A stretch of DNA of 64,000 bases, from assembly GCF_014205225.1 (NCBI RefSeq), contig NZ_JACHNB010000001.1:5065501-5129500 (forward strand), in the 5' to 3' direction. The translations under genes and the position numbers were made by a program. Source of the DNA: Actinoplanes octamycinicus (GTDB lineage Bacteria > Actinomycetota > Actinomycetes > Mycobacteriales > Micromonosporaceae). Numbering within the stretch: the stretch's first letter is position 1; each line of letters opens with the position of its first letter. This document shows positions 25,013 through 33,845 of this stretch, piece by piece. The notes beneath the pieces were generated by a model. The model was not told the DNA's origin. It searched no databases and saw nothing but the letters and a program-made list of their open reading frames with translations.

Positions 25013-26025
25013 CCGGCCTGCGGGTCGGGGTGATCGGCACCGGCATGATCGGGCGCGACCACATCCGCCGGATGGGCACCGTCCAGGCCGGCGTCACGGT
25101 GGTCGCGGTGACCGATGTGGACGCCGCGCTGGCGGCCCGGGTGGCCGCCCCGCTCGGCGCCGCCACCCACCCGGACGGGCTCGACCTGATCGCCTCGCCG
25201 CGGGTGGACGCCGTGCTGGTCTGCTCGTGGGGCGGCGCGCACGAGGAGTACGTGCTCGCCGCGATCGCCGCCGGCAAGCCGGTCTTCTGCGAGAAGCCGC
25301 TGGCCACCACGCCGGAGGCGTGCCTGCGGATCGTCGCGGCCGAGACCGGGCACGGCCGCCGGCTGGTGCAGGTCGGCTACATGCGACGGTACGACGCCGC
25401 GTACCGGGCGCTGAAACGGGTGCTGGACAGCGGGCTGATCGGGGCGCCGCTGATGATGCACTGCGCGCACCGCAACGCGGGCGTGCCCGATTTCTATCAG
25501 CCGGACAACATCATCACCGACACCGCGGTGCACGAGATCGACATGGTGCGCTGGATGTTCGGCAGCGAGGTCGCCGCGGTCCGCGTGCTCCGGCCGCGGG
25601 CCAGCCGGAACGCCGGTGAGCTGCCCGATCCGCTGCTGCTCGTGCTGGAACTGGCGAACCGGGTGCTGATCGACGTGGAGATCTCGGTGAACGTCCGCTA
25701 CGGGTACGACATCCGCGGCGAGATCCTCGGCGAGGACGGCACGGTGTCGCTGGGCGATCCGGGGCTGATCGCGGTGCGGCAGGGCGGGCGGCTGGCCAGC
25801 CCGGTGCCGGGGGACTGGCGGGACCGGTTCGGCGCGGCCTACGACGTCGAGCTGCGCGAGTGGGCCGCCGCGGTGGCCGGCGGCGGGCCGCCCGACGGGC
25901 CCGGGGCGTGGGACGGTTACGCGGCGGCGGCGGTCTCTGCCGCGGCGGTGCGGGCGCTGCGGACCGGGGAGCGGGTTCCGGTCGACCTGGGGGAGCGGCC
26001 CCGGCTCTACGACGCGGGGCGCTGA
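25009..26025 (+). CDS. iolG: Inositol 2-dehydrogenase-like Gfo/Idh/MocA oxidoreductase (IolG)
   Basis: A 338-residue NAD(P)-dependent dehydrogenase that starts inositol breakdown by oxidising it to 2-keto-myo-inositol. The Rossmann motif GVIGTGMIGRDH, the catalytic Lys in CEKPLATTPE and the TDTAVHEIDMVRWMFGSE motif with catalytic Asp/His are present. Operon position supports inositol rather than another polyol; scyllo- or chiro-inositol specificity cannot be told apart. It is the last gene, followed by a terminator. Confidence 0.88.
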   Translation: MTGLRVGVIGTGMIGRDHIRRMGTVQAGVTVVAVTDVDAALAARVAAPLGAATHPDGLDLIASPRVDAVLVCSWGGAHEEYVLAAIAAGKPVFCEKPLATTPEACLRIVAAETGHGRRLVQVGYMRRYDAAYRALKRVLDSGLIGAPLMMHCAHRNAGVPDFYQPDNIITDTAVHEIDMVRWMFGSEVAAVRVLRPRASRNAGELPDPLLLVLELANRVLIDVEISVNVRYGYDIRGEILGEDGTVSLGDPGLIAVRQGGRLASPVPGDWRDRFGAAYDVELREWAAAVAGGGPPDGPGAWDGYAAAAVSAAAVRALRTGERVPVDLGERPRLYDAGR

Positions 26026-26041
26026 ACGTACCGAAGAAGGA

Positions 26042-26060
26042 ACTGACCGGAAGTGGTCAG
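26042..26060. promoter_or_regulatory. CTGACC-GGTCAG dyad after the inositol operon
   Basis: CTGACC (26043-26048) and GGTCAG (26055-26060) form a perfect inverted repeat with 6-base spacing. The half-site equals that of the operator-like site before paaN, although the spacing differs by two. It may be a second TetR site or part of the 3' end structure. Confidence 0.35.
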
Positions 26061-26077
26061 CGGACCGGCGCGCGGGA

Positions 26078-26111
26078 GTGTCATCGCCGACGTCGTTGGC
26101 GGCGATGACAC
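26078..26111 (+). terminator. Terminator of the inositol operon
   Basis: A perfect 12-bp stem GTGTCATCGCCG / CGGCGATGACAC with a 10-nt loop begins 53 bases after the iolG stop. No U-tract. Confidence 0.8.
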
Positions 26112-26273
26112 CCGGTCTCCGGGCGGATCCGTCCCGCGCGCGGCCCACGGCCGCTGGGGATATTCCTACCCGCCTGATGCCAGGTTAACTCATTGGTCGG
26201 CTTGCTCACCTTGATCATCTGTTGTGTCGATTGTCCGAAGTCCGTCGGAGCGGCCGAAGCTGCTCCTTGAATA

Positions 26274-26295
26274 ACTGACCGATAGGTTGGTAAAA
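26274..26295 (+). promoter_or_regulatory. PaaR/TetR-like operator before paaN
   Basis: The site ACTGACCGATAGGTTGGTAA fits, as I remember it, the 22-bp PaaR motif of Corynebacterium (ACT-N-ACCG-NN-CG-NN-CGGT-N-AGT) fully in the left half and mostly in the right half with the same spacing. It ends seven bases before the paaN GTG. TTGAAT at 26268-26273 could be the -35, which would make the paaN transcript leaderless or nearly so. Confidence 0.5.
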
Positions 26296-26302
26296 AAGAG
26301 GG

Positions 26303-27985
26303 GTGACCGCACCCGCAGACCTGTACGCCACCCACCGCGAGCTCCTCGAGCGCGCGATCGCCGCAGCCGCCGCCCGCGACTACTGGTCCGCGTTCCCGGA
26401 GTCGCCCAGCAAGGCCGTCTACGGGGAGGACGCCGCGCCGGCCGGCGAGCGCGCCTTCGCCGCCCTGCTCGGCAAGCCGTTCCCGATCGAGGTGCCCGGT
26501 GCGGTCGGCACCGTCGCCACCGAGCGCTCGCCGTTCGGCATCGAGCTGGCCGTCAGCTACCCCCGGGCCGACCCGCTCGCCCTGGTCGCCGCGGCCCGCG
26601 CCACCATCCCGGCCTGGCGCGCCGTCGGTCCGGAGGGCCGTGCCGGGATCGCCGCCGAGATCCTGAAGCGGATCAACGCGCGGATCTTCGAGCTGGCGCA
26701 CGCCGTCCAGCACACCTCCGGCCAGGCGTTCGTGATGGCCTTCCAGGCCGGTGGGGCGCACGCGCAGGACCGGGCGCTGGAGGCGATCGCCTGCGCGCTG
26801 GCCGCCACCACCCGGATGCCGGCCCGGGCGTCCTGGTCGAAGCCGCAGCGCGGCGGCGACCCGCTCGCGCTGACCAAGACCGGCACCGTGGTCGGCCGGG
26901 GCGTCGCCCTGGTCATCGGCTGCACCACCTTCCCGACCTGGAACAGCTACCCGGGCCTGTTCGCCAGCCTGGTCACCGGCAACCCGGTGATCGTCAAACC
27001 GCACCCGGGTGCGGTGCTGCCGCTCGCCATCACCGTGCGGATCTGCCGCGAGGTGCTGACCGAGGCCGGGATCAGCCCGGACGTGGTCACCCTCGCCGCC
27101 GAGGAGCCCGGCGACGGCATCGCGGCCACCCTGGCCACCCATCCGGACGTGCGGATCGTCGACTTCACCGGGTCCAGCTCGTTCGGCGACTGGCTGGAGG
27201 CGAACGCGCGGCAGGCGGTCGTCTACACCGAGAAGGCCGGGCTGAACACGGTCGTGCTCGACTCCACCGACGACTACCGGGGCCTGCTGCGCAACCTGGC
27301 GTTCTCGCTGTCGCTCTACAGCGGACAGATGTGCACCACCCCGCAGAACCTGCTGATCCCGCGCGACGGCATCGACACCGACCAGGGCCGGCGCACGCCG
27401 GAGGAGTTCGGCGCCGACCTGGCCACCGCGCTCGACAAGCTGCTCGGCGACCCGAAACGGGCGGCCGGCACGCTCGGCGCGATCGTCAACGACGGCGTGC
27501 TGGCCCGGCTGACCGAGGCGGCCGGGTCGCCGGGGGTGGTGCACCCGTCGGCACCGGTGACCGACGAGCAGTTCCCGGGGGCCACCATCCGGACGCCGGT
27601 GGTGCTGCGCCTGGACGCGGCCGACGAGAAGACGTACACCCGGGAGTGGTTCGGGCCGGTGTCGTTCCTGATCACCACCGACTCGACCGGGCACAGCCTG
27701 CGGATCCTCACCGAGACGGTGCGGGCGCACGGGGCGCTGACCGCGCTGGTGCACTCGTCGTCGCCGGCGGTGCTGGCGGCGGCCCGGGAGGCGGCGCTGG
27801 ACGCCGGGGTGCACCTGTCGGAGAACCTGACTGGAGGAGTTTTCGTGAATCAGACGGCCGCGTTCAGCGATCTGCACGGGACGGGGGCGAATCCGGCGGC
27901 GACCGCGTCGCTCACCGACGACTATTTCGTCGCCGGCCGGTTCTTCACGCTGCAGTCCCGGCGTCACTGCCCGGACGCGTCATGA
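26303..27985 (+). CDS. paaN: Phenylacetic acid degradation protein PaaN (aldehyde dehydrogenase family)
   Basis: A 560-residue ALDH-fold protein of the PaaN family, thought to oxidise the ring-opened semialdehyde in phenylacetate catabolism when a PaaZ fusion is absent. Typical are the N-terminal [28 protein letters not shown], the NAD-binding [32 protein letters not shown] split over the fold, and the catalytic Cys in [14 protein letters not shown] start with AGAGG almost touching it, consistent with a short leader. The stop overlaps paaA (ATGA). Confidence 0.93.
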   Translation: MTAPADLYATHRELLERAIAAAAARDYWSAFPESPSKAVYGEDAAPAGERAFAALLGKPFPIEVPGAVGTVATERSPFGIELAVSYPRADPLALVAAARATIPAWRAVGPEGRAGIAAEILKRINARIFELAHAVQHTSGQAFVMAFQAGGAHAQDRALEAIACALAATTRMPARASWSKPQRGGDPLALTKTGTVVGRGVALVIGCTTFPTWNSYPGLFASLVTGNPVIVKPHPGAVLPLAITVRICREVLTEAGISPDVVTLAAEEPGDGIAATLATHPDVRIVDFTGSSSFGDWLEANARQAVVYTEKAGLNTVVLDSTDDYRGLLRNLAFSLSLYSGQMCTTPQNLLIPRDGIDTDQGRRTPEEFGADLATALDKLLGDPKRAAGTLGAIVNDGVLARLTEAAGSPGVVHPSAPVTDEQFPGATIRTPVVLRLDAADEKTYTREWFGPVSFLITTDSTGHSLRILTETVRAHGALTALVHSSSPAVLAAAREAALDAGVHLSENLTGGVFVNQTAAFSDLHGTGANPAATASLTDDYFVAGRFFTLQSRRHCPDAS

Positions 27986-28935
27986 GCGGCTCCGCGGCGG
28001 CCGGCCCGGCGCGGACCGGCGAGGCCGTCTTCACCGAGACCATCGCCCGTGACCAGCGGGTCGAGCCGCGGGACTGGATGCCGGACGGCTACCGGCAGAC
28101 GCTGATCCGGCAGATCGCCCAGCACGCCCACTCCGAGATCATCGGCATGCAGCCGGAGGGCGAGTGGATCACCCGTGCCCCGACCCTGCGGCGCAAGGCG
28201 ATCCTGCTGGCCAAGGTGCAGGACGAGGCCGGCCACGGCCTCTACCTCTACTCGGCCGCCGAGACGCTCGGCGCCGACCGGGGTGACCTGACCCGGCGGC
28301 TGATCGAGGGCCGGCAGAAGTACTCGTCGATCTTCAACTATCCGACGCTGAGCTTCGCCGACGTCGGGGTGATCGGCTGGCTGGTCGACGGCGCGGCGAT
28401 CTGCAACCAGGTCCCGCTCTGCCGCAGCTCCTACGGCCCGTACGCGCGGGCGATGATCCGGATCTGCAAGGAGGAGTCCTTCCACCAGCGGCAGGGCTAC
28501 GAGCTGCTGATGACCATGATGGGCGGCACGCCGGCCCAGCGCGACATGGTGCAGGACGCGGTGAACCGCTGGTGGTGGCCGTCGCTGATGATGTTCGGCC
28601 CGCCGGACGGCGACTCGCCGAACTCGGCCCGTTCGATGGCCTGGAAGATCAAACGGCACAGCAACGACGAGCTGCGGCAGCGTTTCGTCGACATGACCGT
28701 GCCGCAGGCGCAGGCGCTGGGCGTCACCCTGCCCGACCCGGACCTGCGGTGGAACGAGGACCGGCAGAGCCACGACTTCGGCGAACCGGACTGGTCCGAG
28801 CTGAAGCGGGTGATCACCGGGGACGGGCCGCTGAACCGGCAGCGGATCGAGCGGCGCAAGCAGGCGGACAGCGACGGGGCGTGGGTGCGCGAGGCCGCTG
28901 CCGCGCACGCGGCGAAACACAGGAGTGGATCATGA
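27982..28935 (+). CDS. paaA: 1,2-phenylacetyl-CoA epoxidase catalytic subunit PaaA
   Basis: A 317-residue diiron oxygenase subunit that epoxidises phenylacetyl-CoA. The ferritin-like diiron ligands appear in [16 protein letters not shown] and [14 protein letters not shown] (two E-x-x-H motifs). It overlaps paaN by four bases and paaB by four bases. Length and motifs are normal. Confidence 0.96.
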   Translation: MSGSAAAGPARTGEAVFTETIARDQRVEPRDWMPDGYRQTLIRQIAQHAHSEIIGMQPEGEWITRAPTLRRKAILLAKVQDEAGHGLYLYSAAETLGADRGDLTRRLIEGRQKYSSIFNYPTLSFADVGVIGWLVDGAAICNQVPLCRSSYGPYARAMIRICKEESFHQRQGYELLMTMMGGTPAQRDMVQDAVNRWWWPSLMMFGPPDGDSPNSARSMAWKIKRHSNDELRQRFVDMTVPQAQALGVTLPDPDLRWNEDRQSHDFGEPDWSELKRVITGDGPLNRQRIERRKQADSDGAWVREAAAAHAAKHRSGS

Positions 28936-29228
28936 GCGAGGACGTCCGGCACGAGTGGCCGTTGTTCGAGGTGTTCGTACGGGCCAAGCGCGGGCTCAAC
29001 CACGTGCACGTGGGCTCGCTGCGGGCCGCCGACCACCGGATGGCGGTGCACCACGCGCGGGATCTCTACACCCGGCGCAACGAGGGGGTCAGCATCTGGG
29101 TGGTGCGCTCCGACGACGTGGTGGCCAGCGATCCCGAGGAGAAGGCGGCGCTGTTCGAGCCGAGCGCCGACAAGGTGTACCGGCACCCGACGTACTACGC
29201 CATCCCCGATTCGGTTCCGCACATCTGA
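28932..29228 (+). CDS. paaB: 1,2-phenylacetyl-CoA epoxidase subunit PaaB
   Basis: A 98-residue subunit that bridges the PaaAC heterodimers. Typical start [30 protein letters not shown] and the conserved [20 protein letters not shown] with AGGAG eight bases upstream. Its stop shares one base with the paaC start (TGATG). Confidence 0.95.
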   Translation: MSEDVRHEWPLFEVFVRAKRGLNHVHVGSLRAADHRMAVHHARDLYTRRNEGVSIWVVRSDDVVASDPEEKAALFEPSADKVYRHPTYYAIPDSVPHI

Positions 29229-30049
29229 TGGCCTTCGACGACGCGTACGGCGCGCTGACCGACCACGATGACGACGCCCGCTGGGCGTACGGGACCGGCT
29301 TCACCGACCCGCTCCACGGCGTGCCCGCGGAGATCCCGGACGGGGTGGACCGGGCCGGGCTGTTCGCCCGCTGCCTGGCGCTCGGCGACGACGCCCTGAT
29401 CATGTCGCACCGGCTGCAGCAGTGGGTGACCCGGGCGCCCGAGCTGGAGGACGAGCTGGCCCTGGCCAACATCGGGCTGGACCTGCTCGGCCAGGCCCGG
29501 CTGCTGCTCACCCGGGCCGGCGAGGCCGAGGGGGCCGGGCGGGACGAGGACGATCTGGCGTACCGGCGGGAGCCGCACGAGTTCCGCAACGTGCGGCTCG
29601 CCGAGGTCGCCGACGCCGACTTCGCGCACCTGGTGGCCCGGCTGCTGGTCTTCGCGACCTGGCGGCTGGCGCTCTTCGACCGGCTGACCGCCGACCCCGA
29701 CCCGGTGCTCGCCGCGATCGCGGCGAAAGGCGTCAAGGAGATCACCTACCACCGGGACTACGCCGCCCAGTGGGTGGTCCGGCTCGGCGACGGCACCGAG
29801 TTGTCGCACGAGCGGATGGTCGCGGCGATGACCGCGGTGGCTCCGCTGATCGACGAGCTGTTCGACGGCGATGCCGGGCTGCGCGCCGAGTGTGACGCGG
29901 TGCTCGCCCAGGTGCTCACCGCGGCGACCGTCCCGGCGCCGCCGATCCCGGCCGGATCGGGCCGGCGCGACGAGCACACCGCGGCGCTGACCGAGATCCT
30001 CGCCGAGATGCAGCAGCTGGCCCGCGCCGTCCCGGGCGGGTCCTGGTGA
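29228..30049 (+). CDS. paaC: 1,2-phenylacetyl-CoA epoxidase structural subunit PaaC
   Basis: A 273-residue ferritin-like subunit that pairs with PaaA but lacks a catalytic iron centre. Family marks are LGDDALIMSHRLQQWVTRAPELEDELALANIGLDLLGQARLLL and KEITYHRDYAAQWVVRLGDGTELSHERM. Overlaps the start of paaD (GTGA). Confidence 0.94.
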   Translation: MAFDDAYGALTDHDDDARWAYGTGFTDPLHGVPAEIPDGVDRAGLFARCLALGDDALIMSHRLQQWVTRAPELEDELALANIGLDLLGQARLLLTRAGEAEGAGRDEDDLAYRREPHEFRNVRLAEVADADFAHLVARLLVFATWRLALFDRLTADPDPVLAAIAAKGVKEITYHRDYAAQWVVRLGDGTELSHERMVAAMTAVAPLIDELFDGDAGLRAECDAVLAQVLTAATVPAPPIPAGSGRRDEHTAALTEILAEMQQLARAVPGGSW

Positions 30050-30534
30050 ACGCGCAGGCCGTGGTCGGCACCGTCACCGACCCGGAGCTGCCCATGGTCA
30101 CCCTGGCCGAGCTGGGCATCGTGCGCGAGGTGCGGCAGGACGGCGACGGGGTGGTCGTGACGATCACCCCGACCTACTCGGGCTGCCCGGCGATGGAGAG
30201 CATCCGGGCCGACATCGCCACCGCGCTGCGCCGGGCCGGGTTCGGGACGGTCGAGGTGCGTACCGTGCTGGCGCCCGCCTGGACCACCGACTGGATCAGC
30301 GAGAGCGGCCGCCGCAAGCTGGCCGAGGCCGGCATCGCGCCGCCCGGCGCGGCGCCGCGCCGGGGTGCCGGGCCGATCCCGCTCACCCTGACCCCCCGGT
30401 CGTCCGCGGTCCACTGCCCGCGCTGCGGGGCCGCGGAGACCGAGGCGGTCGCCGCGTTCGGCGCGACCGCCTGCCGCGAGCTGCGCCGCTGCCCGGCCTG
30501 CCGGGAGCCGTTCGAGCACATGAAGGAGATCTGA
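30046..30534 (+). CDS. paaD: Phenylacetate degradation protein PaaD (Fe-S assembly, MIP18 domain)
   Basis: A 162-residue protein needed to assemble the epoxidase iron centres. It has an N-terminal MIP18/DUF59 domain (VTDPELPMVTLAELGIVREV...TPTYSGCPAMESI) and a C-terminal zinc-ribbon-like part with CPRCGA and CPACREP. GTG start overlapping paaC. One base separates its stop from the paaE GTG. Confidence 0.93.
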   Translation: MNAQAVVGTVTDPELPMVTLAELGIVREVRQDGDGVVVTITPTYSGCPAMESIRADIATALRRAGFGTVEVRTVLAPAWTTDWISESGRRKLAEAGIAPPGAAPRRGAGPIPLTLTPRSSAVHCPRCGAAETEAVAAFGATACRELRRCPACREPFEHMKEI

Positions 30535-30535
30535 G

Positions 30536-31582
30536 GTGGCGATCGGCGAGTTCCACGCGCTGCGGGTCGCCGCGGTCGACCGGCTCTGCCCGGACGCCGT
30601 GGCGGTCACCCTGGCCGTGCCACCCGACCTGGCCGACCGGTTCGCCTTCCGGCCCGGCCAGTCGCTGACCGTCCGCCGGGCCGGCGAGCGCCGCACCTAT
30701 TCGATCTGCGCGCCGGCCGGCGCCGCGCCGCGGATCGGCGTGCGGGAGGTGCCCGGCGGCGCGGTGTCCAGCTGGATCGTCCATGAGCTGCGGCCCGGCG
30801 ACGAGGTCGAGGTGGCGCCGCCGTCCGGCACGTTCACCCCCGACCTGGCCACCGGCGGCCGGCACGTGCTGATCGCGGCCGGTTCCGGGATCACCCCGGT
30901 GCTGTCCATGGTGGCCTCGCTGCTGCGCCGCCCGGACACCGAGGTGACCCTGCTCTACGGCAACCGCCGGGCCGAGACGGTGATGTTCGCCGAAGAGCTC
31001 GCCGACCTCAAGGACCGCTACCCGGCCCGGCTGGAGCTGGTGCACGTGCTGTCCCGGGAGCCGCGCGAGGCCGACCTGTTCTCCGGCCGGCTCGACGCGG
31101 CCCGGCTGCGCGCCCTGCTGCCGGCGCTGATCGACGTCCCGGCGGTCGACCACTGGTGGCTGTGCGGGCCGTTCGGCATGGTGACCGACGCGACCGAGGT
31201 GCTCGGCGAGGCCGGGGTGGCGCCGGAGCGGATCCACCGGGAGCTGTTCTGGGTGGACGAGGCGCCGCCCGAGCCGGTCCGTCCCGAGGCCGAGTCGCAC
31301 GGCCCGAGCAGCGAGGTCACCGTGCACCTGGACGGCCGGGCCACCACGGTCACCGTCGAGGAGGGCGTCACCCTGCTGGACGGGGTGCAGCGGTCCCGGC
31401 CGGACCTGCCGTTCGCCTGCAAGGGCGGGGTGTGCGGGACCTGCCGCGCCCGGGTGGTCGAGGGCGAGGTGACGATGCGGCGCAACTTCGCGCTGGAGCC
31501 GGCCGAGCTGGCCGCCGGGTTCGTGCTGACCTGTCAGAGCACGGCCGCGTCAGCCAAGGTGGTGGTCGACTTCGACGAGTGA
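30536..31582 (+). CDS. paaE: 1,2-phenylacetyl-CoA epoxidase reductase PaaE
   Basis: A 348-residue reductase that feeds electrons from NAD(P)H to PaaA. Domains in order: FAD-binding (RTYSICAPAG near residue 55), NAD-binding (LIAAGSGITPVLSM near 115) and a C-terminal 2Fe-2S ferredoxin with CKGGVCGTCRARV and the final LTCQS cysteine. The last 33 bases run antisense into the end of the convergent hydrolase gene. Confidence 0.94.
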   Translation: MAIGEFHALRVAAVDRLCPDAVAVTLAVPPDLADRFAFRPGQSLTVRRAGERRTYSICAPAGAAPRIGVREVPGGAVSSWIVHELRPGDEVEVAPPSGTFTPDLATGGRHVLIAAGSGITPVLSMVASLLRRPDTEVTLLYGNRRAETVMFAEELADLKDRYPARLELVHVLSREPREADLFSGRLDAARLRALLPALIDVPAVDHWWLCGPFGMVTDATEVLGEAGVAPERIHRELFWVDEAPPEPVRPEAESHGPSSEVTVHLDGRATTVTVEEGVTLLDGVQRSRPDLPFACKGGVCGTCRARVVEGEVTMRRNFALEPAELAAGFVLTCQSTAASAKVVVDFDE

Positions 31583-32404
31583 CAGATACTCGTCGAGGAC
31601 GAGCCGGAACTCGTCCGGCCGCTCCACCCACGGGTAATGGCCGCACTTCGGCAGCACCTCGGCCCGGCCGGCCGGGAAGAGGCCGGCCAGCGCGACCACC
31701 GGGGCCAGCCCGGTCAGGCAGTCCTCGGCGCCGGCGACGACCAGCACCGGGGCGGTCACCCGGCCCAGGCGGGCGGCGAAATCGGCCGGCGGCGGCACGC
31801 TGAAGAACGCCACCATGGCCGGCAGCGCGAACTCGCCGACCGCGGCGTGCGCCTGCTCGGCCGGACCCCAGGCGGCGTAGCCGAGGGGCGCGCACACCCG
31901 GAACCAGGCGGCGAAGGCCTCCGCGCCGGACAGGTCCGGTCCGGCCTTCGCGGCCGCCGCGGCGGCGTCGAAGACCGGCTCGCCCCGGCGGCGGGCGATC
32001 AGCTCCTCGGCGTCCGGCGGCGTGTCGACCAGGTGGGTGGCGGGCGGCGTGATCAGCGCCAAGCCGGCCACCCGCTCCGGGAACCGGGCGGCATAGGCGG
32101 TCGCCAGCCGGGTCCCGGCGGAATGTCCGGCGATCACCAGCCGGTCCCGGCCCAGGTGCCGGCGCAGCTCGTCGAGGTCGTCGGCCTGGTCCCAGTAGGA
32201 GCCGGACGGCCCGGCCGGGGAGCGGCCGACCCCGCGCAGGTGCGGGACCACGAGGCGGTGCCGCCCGGTCAGCCCGGCCAGGTCACCCAGGTAGTCCGGG
32301 TGCCTGGCCGCGCCGCCGGCCAGCACGATCACCGGCGGCCGGTCAGCGGGTCCGTGGTCGTCGTAGTGCAGGGGCGTTCCGTCAGATCCGGAGTAACTCG
32401 GCAC
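31550..32404 (-). CDS. Alpha/beta-hydrolase (proline iminopeptidase-like)
   Basis: A 284-residue hydrolase with the nucleophile elbow GHSAGT (Ser about residue 95), HLRGVGRS after strand 4, an acidic member in VVAGAEDCLTG and the final His in KCGHYPWVE, so the triad is complete. Substrate unknown. It overlaps paaE tail-to-tail. The next upstream gene on the same strand, a methyltransferase, ends 17 bases before it, so they are probably co-transcribed. Confidence 0.9.
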   Translation of the reverse strand: MPSYSGSDGTPLHYDDHGPADRPPVIVLAGGAARHPDYLGDLAGLTGRHRLVVPHLRGVGRSPAGPSGSYWDQADDLDELRRHLGRDRLVIAGHSAGTRLATAYAARFPERVAGLALITPPATHLVDTPPDAEELIARRRGEPVFDAAAAAAKAGPDLSGAEAFAAWFRVCAPLGYAAWGPAEQAHAAVGEFALPAMVAFFSVPPPADFAARLGRVTAPVLVVAGAEDCLTGLAPVVALAGLFPAGRAEVLPKCGHYPWVERPDEFRLVLDEYLSLVEVDHHLG

Positions 32405-32421
32405 GCCCCGACCCTAGCGGC

Positions 32422-33024
32422 TTAGTCCCGGAGCCGGGCCAGCGCGAAGATCTGGCTCTCCTGCGGCCCGTCGGTCGGCGTGAAGAAGACCGTCTCGATG
32501 CTCTCCACGGTGAAGCCGTGCGCCTCCAGGACCGCCTTCAGATCCGGCTCCAGGTAACCGGACACGGTCACCGGGACGCCCATGAACTCGATCGGGATGC
32601 TGTCCGCGTCGAAGTTGACCATGCCGATCGCGAAGTGACCGCCCGGCTGCAGCCAGCCCGCGACCTTGTCGAGAGTGCGCTCGATCTCCGCCTTGCTCAG
32701 CATGAGCAGCGAGAAGAACGCGGTGACCGCCTCGAACCTCCCGAAGTCGGCGGGCAGCTCGGCGAAGTTGCCGTGCACGAACTCGGCCGCGGGCACCTGC
32801 TCGCGGGCCAGCCGCAGCATCCCCTCGGCGATGTCCACCCCGACCACCCGATGACCGTCATCGGTCAGGAGCTGGGCGGTCGGGACGCCGGTGCCGCAGC
32901 CCAGATCGAGCACCGAGGCAGCGGCCGGAAGCAGCGCGCTGACCTTCTCGATCAGCGCTGTCTGGAACGGATTATGGCTGTGCTCGCCCTGGTATTTCTC
33001 AGCGAGTTGATCGAAAACCTCCAT
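32422..33024 (-). CDS. SAM-dependent class I methyltransferase
   Basis: A 200-residue methyltransferase with the SAM-binding motif VLDLGCGTGVPTAQLL, the acidic ribose contact VVGVDIAEGM and a short C-terminal beta part (VSGYLEPDLKAVLEAHGF). The substrate is not deducible. It is transcribed with the hydrolase downstream. Confidence 0.92.
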   Translation of the reverse strand: MEVFDQLAEKYQGEHSHNPFQTALIEKVSALLPAAASVLDLGCGTGVPTAQLLTDDGHRVVGVDIAEGMLRLAREQVPAAEFVHGNFAELPADFGRFEAVTAFFSLLMLSKAEIERTLDKVAGWLQPGGHFAIGMVNFDADSIPIEFMGVPVTVSGYLEPDLKAVLEAHGFTVESIETVFFTPTDGPQESQIFALARLRD

Positions 33025-33065
33025 GGGCGCACGCTACCGCCCAGACCTTCCACAGTGGAAGAAGA

Positions 33066-33800
33066 TCAGAACACGCATGTCACGCCCTCGGCCGCGATCC
33101 GCTCGTCCCGGCGCGACCGATCAAGCCCGGCGCAGAGCACGATCGACGCCCCGGCGGTCAGCGGTGCCAGCAGCCAGATCAGCGGCTCCTCCGAGGCGGC
33201 CGCGTCGATCAGCACCCGGTCACCCCGCCGCAGACCGCGCGACCGGGCGACCTCCGCGGCAACCGCGCCGTATGCACCGAAGGTGGTCCCGTCCGTCGCG
33301 GCCGGCTCATCGAGCCGGACCCGATCCCGCGGCGGGGCCGCGCCGAGATGCGCGCGCACCGCGGGCAGGAAATCACGGTAATCCTCCGGTACGTCGTCAG
33401 CCCCCGCCCCGAGCACGAACCGGTGCCGCGCCGCCGGCACCTCGTCCAGCCAGCTGCCCACCCGGCGCCGCTCGACGAACGTCACGTCCAGCTCCGCACC
33501 GCCCGTGCCCGGCCCGGCCGCGTCCCCTCGGCTTCCGCTCAACCCGGCCGGCCCCCAGCCACGGAACGACACCTCGAGCCCGGCCGCCCACGCGCCGAGC
33601 AGCACCACCGCCGTCTGCCAGTGCGGCGGCAGCAGCACCCCGGCCCGGCTCCCGGCGGCCAGCCCGCACTCGTCGGCCAGCAGCGCCGCGGTCGCCGCGC
33701 TCCACCGGCCCAGCTCGGCCGCGGTCAGCCCGACGCGCTCCCCGCGGGCGTCGTCGTAGTAGGTGATCAACTCGACGGTCCGCTGCTCAACGCTCATCAT
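33066..33800 (-). CDS. TIGR03089 family protein (truncated AMP-binding-like)
   Basis: A 244-residue protein of the actinobacterial TIGR03089 group. It resembles part of an acyl-CoA synthetase/adenylation domain (ELITYYDDARGERVGLTAAELGRWSAATAALLADECGLAAGSRAGVLLPPHWQ) but lacks the full catalytic core, including a clear A8/A10 region. The start is one of two adjacent ATGs. Members are small, conserved and of unknown function. Confidence 0.85.
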   Translation of the reverse strand: MMSVEQRTVELITYYDDARGERVGLTAAELGRWSAATAALLADECGLAAGSRAGVLLPPHWQTAVVLLGAWAAGLEVSFRGWGPAGLSGSRGDAAGPGTGGAELDVTFVERRRVGSWLDEVPAARHRFVLGAGADDVPEDYRDFLPAVRAHLGAAPPRDRVRLDEPAATDGTTFGAYGAVAAEVARSRGLRRGDRVLIDAAASEEPLIWLLAPLTAGASIVLCAGLDRSRRDERIAAEGVTCVF

Positions 33801-33845
33801 CGGCCAACCTACCGAGACCGGGCGGCGGTGTCCCACGATGGGGTG

